64,000 bases of DNA from assembly GCA_963580285.1 (NCBI GenBank), contig OY757017.1, positions 112,005,245 through 112,069,244 on the forward strand, in the 5' to 3' direction. The first letter of the stretch is position 1, and every line of letters begins with the position of its first letter. Origin of the DNA: Lucinisca nassula. Lineage: Eukaryota; Mollusca; Bivalvia; Lucinida; Lucinidae. The notes under the pieces were generated by a model. The model did not search any database and was not told the DNA's origin. It saw only the letters and a program-made list of their open reading frames with translations. The position numbers and the translations under genes are program-made. Positions 21,583 to 30,446 of this stretch are shown here, piece after piece.

Positions 21583-22834
21583 TCCTGCTATGTTCCCACT
21601 ATCACGATTCGCGCCACGATTGCAATCGTGTTCTTAATCGTGGACTAATCGTGGTGATCCTATCAGATCTTATCAGACCTTGAGGTCGGTCGTGGCAATC
21701 GTGTTAATCGTAGAAAATTTTTGAACGGTTCAAAAATTTTCCACGATCAACACGATCCGTTGTCAAATCGGGATCAACGTATCACATCGTATTACATCGT
21801 AACAAAGCGCGACGGATCGCATCTAATCGTGCTTCTAAATCGTGGTGATCGGGGTCGATCTTGAACAAGACAAACACCGCGTTCTGTTGAGATATGTTGC
21901 GATCTCCAACGAGATGTCACGATTTGTTACGATCTGTCGGGTTCCATGGCTCAAGACCTGTCACGAATGATTCGGGATCAGATGCGAGTTGCTAAGAGAA
22001 GTTACGAGTAAATGCGAGTGGATACGAGTAGTTACGTTTTACACGAACGTTCACGATCTGTTACGAGTTCTCGTGCCCATTTGTATACCGGACAAGATTT
22101 AATGCGACTCATTCTGCGATCTGCTCTTCAAGAGGGTACATCTAGGTACAGGCCTTTGCTAGTATTTTAGAGGCTTTGAAAGATGCCACCCAAGTGTACT
22201 ATAGGCAGGAAGGGAAAAGGACTGGCTGTCCCTTTCCGGGAGCCAGAACCGTTCCAGACAGAGTAAATGCCACATTGTCATCATCCGCAACTCCTGGCAT
22301 CATCAATGCTTGAGGGTTAGTGTTTATGCTGTAAAAGTTCGAGAAACAATGAAGTCCATGGTCAGTCTGGCTGTATATATACCCGTCGGGGTCCAGTCGT
22401 AGCTCAAATCGAGATCGCCTTTGATCATGATCGTGAAAACATCGATACGACAGTCGTATGCTATCGTAATGGAGCGCATCGGTTCTTGATGAGCGTGTAA
22501 GACCGTATCTGCACGTACCAGATCGTCCCTATTCGGGGAACACGATCGTGATGGTCGTTCCAGATCGAGACCAAGTCGTAGACTCAATCGCAACAATCCT
22601 ATCGGAACGCATTTGATCGTATCTGAACGGGAGAACAGACCGTGGCTGATCGTGACACCTGAATTGGCAAATCGTGATTGGATCGCATCTGAGCTTAACA
22701 AATCGTACCAAAACGTATCGACACTTATCACCTCGTATCCAAACCTGAAATTTCAGAGAAGATTCCGCGACCAGCTACGAACGGCTAATCGTGGCGTTCG
22801 TAACGGATCGCACGACAGTGGGAACCTAGCAGGA
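21583..22834. mobile_element. 1.25-kb TIR element rich in ATCGTG/CACGAT words
   Basis: It sits inside SINE-A. Inverted ends TCCTGCTATGTTCCCACT (left) and TCCTGCTAGGTTCCCACT (from the right) continue with CACGATT-rich text. The interior is packed with ATCGTG, CGATC and their complements and has local hairpins, e.g. around AAAATTTTTGAACGG at 21715-21740. No transposase. The long minus frame at 22324-22731 is a by-product. The TSD is unclear because the flanking SINE sequence is itself CCTG/CAGG-rich. Confidence 0.82.
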
Positions 22835-23019
22835 TCAGGCAAAGCGGTGCGAGCCAGGCAGATCGTCCAATGCATATAAACCTTTTGATTTCATTTGGCG
22901 GCAGGGCTTGAGATGTCATTTCATCTCAATGTCGGGTAAAAGTCCCACAAAATTGGAAGCAACGTCTCTAAAATGACCTAAATAGTGTTGACGGGGACGT
23001 TAAACCCCTATTCAAACGA
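22835..23019 (+). mobile_element. SINE-A 3' part, split copy
   Basis: Resumes with CAGGCAAAGCGGTGCGAG and runs through TCAATGTCGGGTAAAAGTCC to a GACGTTAAACCCCTATTC tail. Confidence 0.85.
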
Positions 23020-23032
23020 ACAAGCTACAGAT

Positions 23033-23153
23033 ACATGGTGTAAGTGGTAAGACTATCGAGTGGATCATGTACTTTCTGATTGGGTTGAGTCAGATGGTGA
23101 ACCATCAGATGAGATACCATTTTCTATAAGCGTACCTCAGGGACCAGTTTCGT
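23033..23153 (+). pseudogene. LINE RT fragment, right of SINE-A insertion
   Basis: HGVSGKTIEWIMYFLIG continues the frame from 21492. It then decays through VNHQMRYHF and a VPQGP-like remnant before a TTAACCCTTA (MITE-2-type) end at 23158. Confidence 0.7.
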
Positions 23154-23169
23154 TTAACCCTTACCTGTA

Positions 23170-23246
23170 TTTTTAAGCAAACAGTGGAGATCCTGATCAG
23201 ACGCCACCTGTTCCGATCTTGATCAACACTGTTTGCAAATGTCCAA
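23170..23246. repeat. PAL-2 palindrome, imperfect
   Basis: AGCAAACAGTGGAGATCCTG and a right arm TTGATCAACACTGTTTGC. It follows a TTAACCC end, so probably a MITE-2 that lost its right half. Confidence 0.65.
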
Positions 23247-23340
23247 ATGCAGAGGCTCCTCTCTATAACGACAGTATTTGTTCCGTAACCATTTGTCGCC
23301 ATAGCGAATCTGCCGCTATAAAGAAACACAATAAGTCATC

Positions 23341-23611
23341 ACGAAAACACGCCTATATAATTTTACCCCCTTGAAACCCACTTTTATACAGTAAAACTGG
23401 GGTTTACAGGGGTAAACCTTATTTTCCTTATTTCTGCTCTAAAATATAGATTGTGGGTACTCGTTAGAACCGCCTCATCGAGGCGGTTCTAACAAGTGCC
23501 CACAATCTATATTTTGAGTAGAAATAAGAAAAATATCAAAATTTTTCATCTTAAAATTGTCATTTTTTTGGAGGTCAAATTTACAACGTATTTGTATAGG
23601 CGTGTTTTTGT
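23341..23611 (+). mobile_element. MITE-1, complete, with PAL-1 core
   Basis: Ends ACGAAAACACGCCTATATAA and inverted TATAGGCGTGTTTTTGT. The core at 23455-23513 has near-perfect 27-bp arms (GTGGGTACTCGTTAGAACC...). The text AAACTGGGGTTTACAGGGG marks the left half. No protein. Confidence 0.9.
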
Positions 23612-23630
23612 AATATACAATAGGTAATTA

Positions 23631-23727
23631 ACACTCCAAGAAACAAATGTTATGGACATTTGTTAGAATCGCCGCACCGATGCGATTCTAACAAACATCA
23701 ACAACATGTATTTCTTAGAGTATTAAA
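23631..23727. repeat. PAL-1-type palindrome, GAATCGCC variant
   Basis: Arms built on TTGTTAGAATCGCCGC/GCGATTCTAACAA inside ACTCCAAGAAACAAATG / inverted flank. Same plan as PAL-1 but different outer arms. Confidence 0.8.
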
Positions 23728-23812
23728 TAATAACACTATTCTTGAATGCCTTCGTTTATCCGTCTTCAGTTTATAAAGATTCATTCCAATGAAAAAAAAA
23801 AAAAAAAAAAAA

Positions 23813-23975
23813 AAGCCTCCGTGGTGCAGTGGGTACGCTACTCGCCTTGTAAACCAGGGATCGCAGGATCGATCCCGGGCTTCTCCAGACTTTCGGATGA
23901 GTCTTTAAACCGAGGTCCCGTCTCCGTATGACCTTAGCTGTTGGTGGGACGTAAAACTAAAACTCACTCACTCAC
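23813..23975 (+). mobile_element. SINE-D, full copy with TSD
   Basis: tRNA-like head with A-box GTGGTGCAGTGGGTA and B-box GGATCGATCCC, then CAGACTTTCGGATGAGTC and an (ACTC)n tail. TCCAATGAAAA is duplicated at 23785-23795 and 23976-23986; a poly-A run (23791-23813) precedes the head. Reverse fragments at 36580-36672 and 42520-42612. Confidence 0.85.
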
Positions 23976-24241
23976 TCCAATGAAAATGGCTTTATAACCA
24001 GTCCTGACGTTATATCGAATGCCGGTATAATGAGGTTTGACTGTACATGAGTTATAAGACGACCCCTCTTTACATAACACTGTCGTGACAGGGACAAGAA
24101 TGACGTGGCTATAAATGACCATTACATGGATTTAACACACACACGCACGCACGCGCGCGCGAACGCTATTTGTGCGGTCAGTGATAGTCACTTGGACATA
24201 AGCAATACAATTAAGCAACCTCCTTGTACCGACTTGACATA

Positions 24242-24581
24242 TACAGTCGAACTTCAATGGCTCGAACACCTTTGGGACCTCGAAAATCTGTTCGAGACTG
24301 GGGTAGTTCGAGCCACTGAGGCTACTGTCAGGAGATACTTTTAGATATATTTTCGGTGTTCTCTGACGAAAATGTATGCTGTGTTTACTCATTAGAATCG
24401 CCTCATCGAGGCGATTCTAATGAGTACACACAGCATACATTTGCAGGATAAAAGACTAAATTCTCCTTAATTATCCCCCACTATGTCTTATGTAGAGGAT
24501 TTCGCTAGGGGCTTGAGAATGGGTTCGACACATCCATGGTAAACGAGCCATCGGTGTTCGAGCCATCGAAGTTCTACTGTA
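24242..24581. mobile_element. MITE-5 (TACAGTCGAAC ends) hosting a PAL-1 core
   Basis: TIRs TACAGTCGAACTTCAATGG and inverted CCATCGAAGTTCTACTGTA, with GCTCGAACACC inside, show mariner/pogo-like ends with TA target. The centre (24369-24447) is a PAL-1-type palindrome with GAATCGCC/GGCGATTC arms, possibly inserted in the MITE. A shorter remnant of related ends lies near 24000-24050. Confidence 0.85.
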
Positions 24582-24639
24582 ATGTCACGACCAATTCTTA
24601 ACTGAAGAGACGGCTAAATGGAGTTTATTGTTTGGGAGG

Positions 24640-24770
24640 GGGAGTAGGGTTACGGCCCTCTCAAGATTATTTCACTCATATCGGGCCGATCGTTAATCAG
24701 AGGTGGGCGAAAACCAAAGTACCCGGAGAAAATCACCTGAACTTCGGTTGCAGAACTTGACTTGGCGGAT
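24640..24770 (-). mobile_element. SINE-E fragment, reverse
   Basis: CAGAGGTGGGCGAAAACC and CCCTCTCAAGATTATTTCAC match the reverse of the 3' part of 56732-56960. Confidence 0.65.
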
Positions 24771-24811
24771 AAATGGAGATACGAGTATTCAAGAATATTG
24801 TTATTATTTAA

Positions 24812-24898
24812 TACTCTAAGAAACTTATGTGGTGGATATTTGTTAGAATCGCCTCAATTCTGACAAATGTCTATAACATTTGTTTCTTGGAGTATTTA
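24812..24898. repeat. PAL-1-type palindrome, shortened centre
   Basis: ATACTCTAAGAAACTTATGT and inverted ACATTTGTTTCTTGGAGTAT flank TTGTTAGAATCGCC with a partly deleted partner. Confidence 0.7.
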
Positions 24899-24974
24899 TG
24901 GAGAGAAAAAAAAGTTCATTTCCTGTTATACAGTTATAATGCTACTTTTAGGGTATTCCCTATTTATAGATATT

Positions 24975-25145
24975 TATGGATTCCCATGATTCGAATTATG
25001 GATATCATTATTTCGAATTATAGCCATAAATCGATCTCAATTATGGATATCCATAAATGGAATTATGGCTATCCATAAATCGAATTATGGATATCCATAA
25101 ATAGAATTATGGATATCCATAAATCGAGTTGTGGATATCTATAAG
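24975..25145. repeat. Palindromic minisatellite
   Basis: Units of ~24 bp on the theme TTATGGATATCCATAAATCGA repeat about six to seven times. Each unit contains the self-complementary TTATGGATATCCATAA. Confidence 0.85.
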
Positions 25146-25155
25146 TATGGAACCC

Positions 25156-25437
25156 ATCGGGGCTTGAAGAAATAGATGGGCTGCATGATGCATCCATGCA
25201 GAGCTGAAACCGATCACACACAAGTACTGGTAAACCGCTTAGAGGATCTAAGCCTGCCTAGGCAAAGCGGTGCGAGTCGGACCGTCCATGCATATAAACC
25301 CTATTGGTTTCATTGGGCGACAGGGCTTGAGATGTCATTTCATCTCAATGTCGGGTAAAAGTCCCACAAAATTGGGTCTCCAAAATGACCTTTATAGTGT
25401 TGACGGGAACGTTAAACCTCAGATCAAACAAACAAAA
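25156..25437 (+). mobile_element. SINE-A
   Basis: From ATCGGGGCTTGAAGAAAT to a GTTAAACCTCAGATC(AAAC)n tail. GCAAAGCGGTGCGAGTCGG is intact. Confidence 0.88.
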
Positions 25438-25587
25438 CAAAACTGTAAGTATGGATTAAATAGTAAAACGGCACCCCATACTTCAGCAGCTTTTACTTCA
25501 GCTGATAACTGAAAAATTATAATACGACCACCTGATAGGCGCGGAAACATAGCTGGGCTGAATTTCAAAGTCATTACATTAACAAGT

Positions 25588-25830
25588 CCGTACCAGGAAC
25601 ACCCCTGTAAATCCTATTTTATATAGAGAAAACTGGCGTTCACGGGGGCAAACATTATTTGTTTCTTATTTCTGCTCTAACACATAGGTCGTGGGTACTC
25701 GTTAGAACCGCCTCAATGAGGCGGTTCTAACGAGTATCCACAAACCTATGTTTCAAGTATAAATAAATATATAATTTTTTTATCGGAAGGATGACCGTTT
25801 TGAATGCATTTTTGTCACACAGATGTGCTA
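25588..25830. mobile_element. MITE-1 variant with PAL-1 core
   Basis: Core 25686-25745 with GAACCGCCTCAATGAGGCGGTTC centre split over both arms. The left half has ACTGGCGTTCACGGGGGC in place of the usual AAACTGGGGTTTAC. Ends are diverged. Confidence 0.72.
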
Positions 25831-25885
25831 TCGTAAAGAACACTGTCGACAGTGTTACAAACATGAAACTACGCGCGACGCGCCC

Positions 25886-26165
25886 GTCCATCGGGGCTTG
25901 GAGAAATAGATTGGGTTGCATGGTGCTTCCACGCAGCGCTCAAACCGACTGCGCACATGAGCACGGGTAAACCGCTAAGAAGGCCTAAGCCTGCCCAGGC
26001 AAAGACCGTCCATGCATAAAAAGCTTATTGATTTCATTGGGCGACAGAGCCTGGGATGTCATTTCATCTCAGTGTCGGTAAAAGTCCCACAAAATTGGAA
26101 GCAACGTCTCCAAAATAACCTAAATACTGTTGACGGGGGCGATAAACCTCACATCATGCAAACAC
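25886..26165 (+). mobile_element. SINE-A
   Basis: TCCATCGGGGCTTGGAGAAAT to GATAAACCTCACATC. A ~20-bp internal deletion lies near 26000, where the AAAGCGGTGCGAG block is missing. Confidence 0.82.
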
Positions 26166-26521
26166 TACGCTCGGCTACACACGCACAAGTACCAACATCC
26201 TGCATTAAACTAGGACATTTAGGAGTGAATGCACATGCTTTAATCACTTTTAAGAAATGTATTAACTTTGTATCCACTAGGCAAAAGACGTCATTTTTGT
26301 TTCAGAAAAAAAGAGAATTTTGAAACTTCATGTGAATCGCTTACGTTATTTCTGAAAAAAAGGAGAAAGGAGACAATTAAAAATATCGTCTGCTATTTCA
26401 TAATTACCATTTGTAGTCTAAAAGGATGTTTACAGCCAAGAAAGTATTAATTGCAACGTAATTTTACCCTCCGAGCAGGATGTAATATGACCGTAGGTTA
26501 CTTACGTGTTAATTTCTTGTG

Positions 26522-26527
26522 TATATA
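26522..26527 (+). promoter_or_regulatory. Putative TATA box of the cystatin-like gene
   Basis: TATATA lies 56-61 bases before the ATG at 26583, which would place transcription start near 26550 and leave a short leader. No other initiator evidence; AT-rich context lowers certainty. Confidence 0.4.
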
Positions 26528-26582
26528 TTGCAACAGAAAAAGGTTTGTTCATTAAAGCAATAGGTGCACAAAGAATTACAAG

Positions 26583-26774
26583 ATGATTACAACATTTCGC
26601 TGTGCTTTGTTAGTGAGCTTGATTGTAGTAGGGTTATGTGCTCAGTTTCCCTGTCCAGGGTGCCCAGGGGGTGTGTCAACTAACGACCCAATGGTGAATG
26701 CGGCAGCTCTTTATGCAGTAGAGGCGCTTGGTCCGGGACATACGCTAATTGGAGTTCGGAGAGCCCAAACACAG
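26583..26774 (+). CDS. Cystatin-like secreted protease inhibitor, exon 1
   Basis: Exon 1 codes 64 residues. A hydrophobic signal peptide (MITTFRCALLVSLIVVGLCA) is followed by QFPCPGCPGG, where the GG is the conserved N-terminal cystatin glycine region. Next comes the helix text DPMVNAAALYAVEAL and a strand ending RRAQTQ. The exon ends CACAG|GTATGG, a good donor in phase 0. Joined to 29376-29501, the protein is 105 residues with QVVAG across the junction, the papain-binding loop of family I25 inhibitors. It would inhibit papain-type cysteine proteases outside the cell or in lysosomes. The CPGC pair next to the N-terminal glycine is unusual. No neighbouring gene gives context. Expression is unproven. 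Confidence 0.85.
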
Positions 26775-26787
26775 GTATGGGAACAAG

Positions 26788-26996
26788 TACAGTAAAATCT
26801 TTATATTAAGCCCACCTTTGGGACTGTTCAAAAGTGGTCTTTAAGACCACTTTTGAACAGTACCAAAGGTGGGCTCTGACCAGAGGACACTGTATGCAGC
26901 AGAAAAGACAAAGAATAATCACAACCTACTAAATAAGTTTCTAAAAGCAGATTTAGTCTTAATTTTAGGTGGTGTTAATAGCGGAATTTTACTGTA
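26788..26996. mobile_element. MITE-3 copy in the intron
   Basis: Ends TACAGTAAAATC and inverted GCGGAATTTTACTGTA. The central palindrome CTGTTCAAAAGTGGTCTTTA pairs with its inverted partner. It begins 13 bp after the splice donor. Confidence 0.88.
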
Positions 26997-27309
26997 GCTC
27001 AAAAGAAGAAAAATCCATGCCTCTGGTTTGTCTAGTATTACCGATTAATCGATCGATTGGCTCGATAATTCGTCGTAGACAAGTCTAATTTAGTAAGTTT
27101 TTGATCGATTTAAGTTCTGTGTCTGCATGCAAAACGCGCTCTAATCAACCAAAAGTTACTAATTATAGAAGCTTCATGCATGCTTTTGTCCACGTGACTA
27201 TCGCTGACTATGTACAAGTCAAGGAACTGGTTATTTATAGCAACACTAGCAGTCTCCCTGTGACGTCAGAGCGCAGTGTAAAAAGTGAAATTTGGACTGG
27301 ATTGGTCTC

Positions 27310-27441
27310 GAGTACAGGGACAATGGCAAGCAGTGAAGACCCAGATCAGACGCCACAGTCAGACTTTAGCAAACACTGAAGACTATGATCAGACGCCGCC
27401 GCCTACTGCGGTATCTGATCTGGGTTTTCACTGTTTGTTAG
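27310..27441. repeat. Two PAL-2 palindromes in series
   Basis: A truncated left one (CAGTGAAGACCCAGATCAGA) and a fuller one (CACTGAAGACTATGATCAGA...TCTGATCTGGGTTTTCACTG). Confidence 0.7.
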
Positions 27442-27654
27442 TCTCATTCTTTGCGGAGTGAGGAGTGGTAGTGGGGGAAGCTAGGCATATATGGGTTAAA
27501 AGAATTGAAAATGTTTTGGACCTCGGGGTCAGAACTTTTCCGTATAATGACAAAAACAGGAGTGGTCGGGGGTGGGGGTTACCTCCTAAAATGAAAGTGG
27601 GCAGTCAGTATGATAGCCCTCCCGTGTGCTACAGTGGCCTCTTTTATATCTATG

Positions 27655-27864
27655 TACAGTAAAATTCCTATATTGAGACCACCTTTGGGACTGTTCAAAA
27701 GTGGTCTTTAAGACCACTTTTGAACTGTCCCAAAGGTGGTCCATGACCAGAGGATACTATGGGCAGAAATCACAAAGAATATTTAAGTGAAGCCTCCAAA
27801 ATAAGCTTTTCAAAGCAGTTTTATTCTTAATTTTAGGTGGTCTTAATAGCGGAATTTCACTGTA
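27655..27864. mobile_element. MITE-3, clean copy
   Basis: Ends TACAGTAAAATTCCTATATT and inverted TTAATAGCGGAATTTCACTGTA (split here: GCGGAATTTCACTGTA). The central palindrome is TGGGACTGTTCAAAAGTGG with its partner. TA targets. Confidence 0.88.
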
Positions 27865-27867
27865 TTA

Positions 27868-28141
27868 TGTTTGCTTGTTTGAGGTTTAAATGGTCCCCGT
27901 CAACTCTAGTTAAATCACAAGACGTTGCATCCAGTTTTGTGGGACTTTTACCCGACAGTGAGATGAAATGACATCTCAAGCCCTGTCGCCCAAACAAACC
28001 GAAAGGGTTTATATTTTGCGACGGTTCGACTCGCACCACTTTGCCTGGGCAGCCTCTAAGCGGTTTACCAGTACCCATGTGCGGTTGGTTTCATCTCGGC
28101 GTGGACGCATCGTGCAGCCCAATTTATTTCCAAGCCCCTTC
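27868..28141 (-). mobile_element. SINE-A, reverse, abutting MITE-3
   Basis: Tail GTTTGCTTGTTTGAGGTTTA starts a few bases after the MITE-3 end. It ends at CCAATTTATTTCCAAGCCCC. Confidence 0.85.
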
Positions 28142-28179
28142 ATATCTATAGAACTAATTTAGCATTTTACAGAATGACA

Positions 28180-28330
28180 TTTTATTTTCGTGATTTCCGC
28201 TCGAAATATAGATGGTGGGTGCCTGGTAGACTTGAAGTGGTTCTAACGAGTACAGGCAATCTATGTTTAACTAAAATTAAGGAAAATGATTGATAACATG
28301 TTTTTCTATACAAAGTGGGGTTTACATGGG
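28180..28330. repeat. Degenerate PAL-1 / MITE-1 remnant
   Basis: TAGATGGTGGGTGCCTGGTAG and right-arm GTGGTTCTAACGAGTACAGG remain of the core, and AAGTGGGGTTTACATGGG of the MITE-1 body. Confidence 0.6.
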
Positions 28331-28353
28331 TATTAATTGCACAAAGGTATTAA

Positions 28354-28419
28354 CATGATGATGATGATGATGACGATGATAATATAAGTGGAATAACCTT
28401 GAAAGGGCCGTAAAACCAC

Positions 28420-28466
<47 letters not shown>

Positions 28467-28467
28467 A
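28354..28467. repeat. (GAT)n, SINE-E tail and (AAAT)n tract
   Basis: A GAT run (28357-28375), then AACCTTGAAAGGGCCGTAAA as in SINE-E tails, then an (AAAT)n run to 28467. Probably a SINE-E 3' end with an expanded tail. Confidence 0.7.
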
Positions 28468-28493
28468 AACACGATGATATGATGGAACATAAA

Positions 28494-28720
28494 TTAACCT
28501 TTTTTGTTCCAAATGGAATCTTCCTCCTTAGATATACCAGGAGTCCTTTTCAAAATTTAGAGGTGTCAGGTTGTGTTACTTCAAAATTTATTAGCAAAAT
28601 GGCTGAACTTTTTGCAAACAGTGTCGGCCCTGATCAGACGCCGCTTTCTGTGGCGTCTGATCTGGGCCTGCACTGTTTGCCAAATAGCCATTTTGGGGTT
28701 TCTGATACTTAATGGGTTAA
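28494..28720 (+). mobile_element. MITE-2 with near-perfect PAL-2 core
   Basis: Starts TTAACCTTTTTTGTTCCAAA, ends ATGGGTTAA. The core 28613-28681 has arms GCAAACAGTGTCGGCCCTG and inverted partner around GACGCCGC/GTGGCGTC. Confidence 0.87.
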
Positions 28721-28774
28721 TATTTCATTTGATACCAAATATGAGCGCTTAGACTCGTCTACACTCTTTCGTAA

Positions 28775-28935
28775 AGATTGATCATGAATCGCTGCTTCAA
28801 GAAGTGCAACATACTGGTTAACCACCGCCTAGGAATCAGGGAAAGTGTGCTGGGTAACCTGACCGGCTCTATATGACCTGAATGGTGTTGATTGTGCCTT
28901 TAAACTCCAAACAAAAACAGAGCAACAAACACACA
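28775..28935 (+). mobile_element. SINE-B, 5'-truncated
   Basis: AAAGATTGATCATGAATCGC to GATTGTGCCTTTAAACTCC(AAAC)n. The tRNA head is absent. Confidence 0.72.
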
Positions 28936-28936
28936 G

Positions 28937-29345
28937 AGGATCTTACATGAGTATTCATGTATTATTGAATTTATTGAACGAGTTGAGGTAAAGGGATAAA
29001 ATGCGAGGCTTTGCCGAGCATTTTATTCCTTTTCCTCAACGAATTTAATAATTTTAAGCCGAGCATTTTATCCCTTTTCCTCAACGTGTTTAATAAATTT
29101 AATAATACATGAGCATGAATGCAAGATTCTATTTATCATATGGCATTTAAAACGCTTTTTATTCATGATTGTTTTATAAAAATGTCAATATTCCTCCACA
29201 AGGAAATGCGACGTCGTTAAGGACGTCATATATGTAACGTTATGTAGAGTATCTAACTAATTTGCATATTTAATTCACTAGTGGATTATCGAATTTATTA
29301 CATGGCGTTATTACACCCTCAGACGCGACGTCATATGATAAAAAC
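28937..29345. mobile_element. Foldback/MITE-like repeat with internal palindromes
   Basis: CTTACATGAGTATTCATG at the left is mirrored by AATACATGAGCATGAATGCAAG near 29102 (word split: AATACATGAGCATGAA). GCATTTTATCCCTTTTCCTC occurs twice. Related text (CTTACACGAGTGG, TCATATGATAAA) is at 31160-31260 and 51405-51715. Confidence 0.65.
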
Positions 29346-29375
29346 GGTTGTGTTGCATTTTCGATTATTTTTCAG

Positions 29376-29501
29376 GTTGTTGCGGGAACAAATTACATCC
29401 TTTGGCTAAGAATCCTGAAGAATAATTATCCCAAAAGTTGTAGAGCCACTGTTTGGCATAAATTGAACGGATCCAGAGAATTAATCAGCACAAATTGTTA
29501 A
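29376..29501 (+). CDS. Cystatin-like protein, exon 2 (C-terminal)
   Basis: After the acceptor TTTTTCAG the exon opens GTT GTT GCG GGA, giving VVAGTNYILWLRIL, so the QVVAG inhibitory loop is completed across the phase-0 junction. It ends KSCRATVWHKLNG...ISTNC and a TAA at 29499-29501. The two late cysteines match the conserved C-terminal disulfide of secreted cystatins. The second binding loop, usually PW, is VW here. Exon 2 adds 41 residues (105 in all), so the mature domain of about 85 residues is shorter than classic type-2 cystatins. No AATAAA lies within 60 bases after the stop; one occurs at about 29749 inside a MITE. Confidence 0.85.
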   Translation, partial: VVAGTNYILWLRILKNNYPKSCRATVWHKLNGSRELISTNC

Positions 29502-29565
29502 AATCTGAATGGGGAGAAGTAAAGATAACGAATAACTTGTTTGGATTTTATCGTGGAAGACTCAT

Positions 29566-29834
29566 ACAGTATAAGCTCTGTTAAGCAACCACCGCGGATA
29601 ATTCCAAAATATGGCTGCTTAGAGGAGGTGGCTATTCAGAATAGGGAAATGTTTTATGTTTGACCGTCTAAAGACAAACAAAAATGAGTGATAACTGCAG
29701 ACAACTCATCATGGATGTATGAAAAAAAAAAAAAAAAATAACATGTAAAATAAATTACTGAGAGGTATACTATCTGACACCTTTCCGTCATTTAATTTTC
29801 TTGTCATCTACTAAATGCTAAATAATAGGATGTT
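29566..29834. mobile_element. MITE-4, left part
   Basis: TACAGTATAAGCTCTGTTAA, GGAGGTGGCT and GACAACTCATCATGGATG match 19315-19768. A further MITE-4 piece (ACACACCAGAAAAGAAATT) survives at 30800-30861. Later insertions split the copy. Confidence 0.75.
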
Positions 29835-29835
29835 A

Positions 29836-30052
29836 TTAATCAAGTAATTTCGTACTGTCCCAGTTACAGGCCCTCGGTCAGCTATATTGGCCTCGGCCTT
29901 CGGCCGAAGGCCAAGGCCAATACAGCTGGCTGAGTGTCCCAGCTACAGGCCCTCGGTCAGCTGTATTGGCCTCGGCCTTCACCCGAAGGCCAAGGCCAAT
30001 ACAGCTGGCCGAGGACCTGTAACAAGGACAACACGAAATTACTTGATTAATA
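29836..30052. mobile_element. Foldback element with duplicated palindrome
   Basis: Outer ends ATTAATCAAGTAATTTCGT and its inverse (ACGAAATTACTTGATTAAT) enclose two tandem copies of a palindrome on GGCCTCGGCCTTCGGCCGAAGG-type text (quoted here only as GGCCTCGGCCTTC). It interrupts MITE-4. Confidence 0.8.
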
Positions 30053-30138
30053 CAATGACAATTTTATAAATTGAAACCATTAAAAATTTGATTATTGGTT
30101 TTTAGTCGATTAATAATGTGCATGTACATGTATTATTT

Positions 30139-30438
30139 GTAGGCCCCGCCCATCGGGACTTAGAAATAGATGGGCTGCATGATGCTTCCACGCAAAGCTG
30201 AAACCGACCCGCACACGAGTACTGGTAAACCGCTTAGAGGATCTAAGCCTGCCCAGGCAAAGCGGTGCGAGTCGGTCCATGCTTATAAACCCTATTGCCG
30301 GTTTCATTGGGCGACAGGGCTTGAGATGTCATTTCATCTCAATGTCGGGTAAAAGTCCCACAAAATTGGAAGCAATGTCTCCAAAATGACCTTTACAGTG
30401 TTGACGAGGACGTTAAACCTCAAATCAAACAAACAAAA
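30139..30438 (+). mobile_element. SINE-A, left of a head-to-head pair
   Basis: CCGCCCATCGGGACTTAGAAAT to AAATCAAACAAACAAAAAT (word split: GACGTTAAACCTCAAATC). It faces an inverted copy a few bases away. Confidence 0.88.
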
Positions 30439-30446
30439 ATGTATTA

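Larger units (their letters stand above)
26775..29375 (+). other. Cystatin-like gene intron (2.6 kb)
   Basis: GT (26775) to AG (29374-29375), preceded by a pyrimidine-rich TTATTTTTCAG. Two MITE-3 copies, a reverse SINE-A, a SINE-B fragment, PAL-2 palindromes, an (AAAT)n tract and a foldback have accumulated in it. No extra exon was recognised. Confidence 0.78.

Noticed and set aside
22324..22731. 135-codon minus-strand frame
   Set aside because: It lies wholly inside the ATCGTG-rich TIR element. Its composition follows the repeated words and no motif is present.
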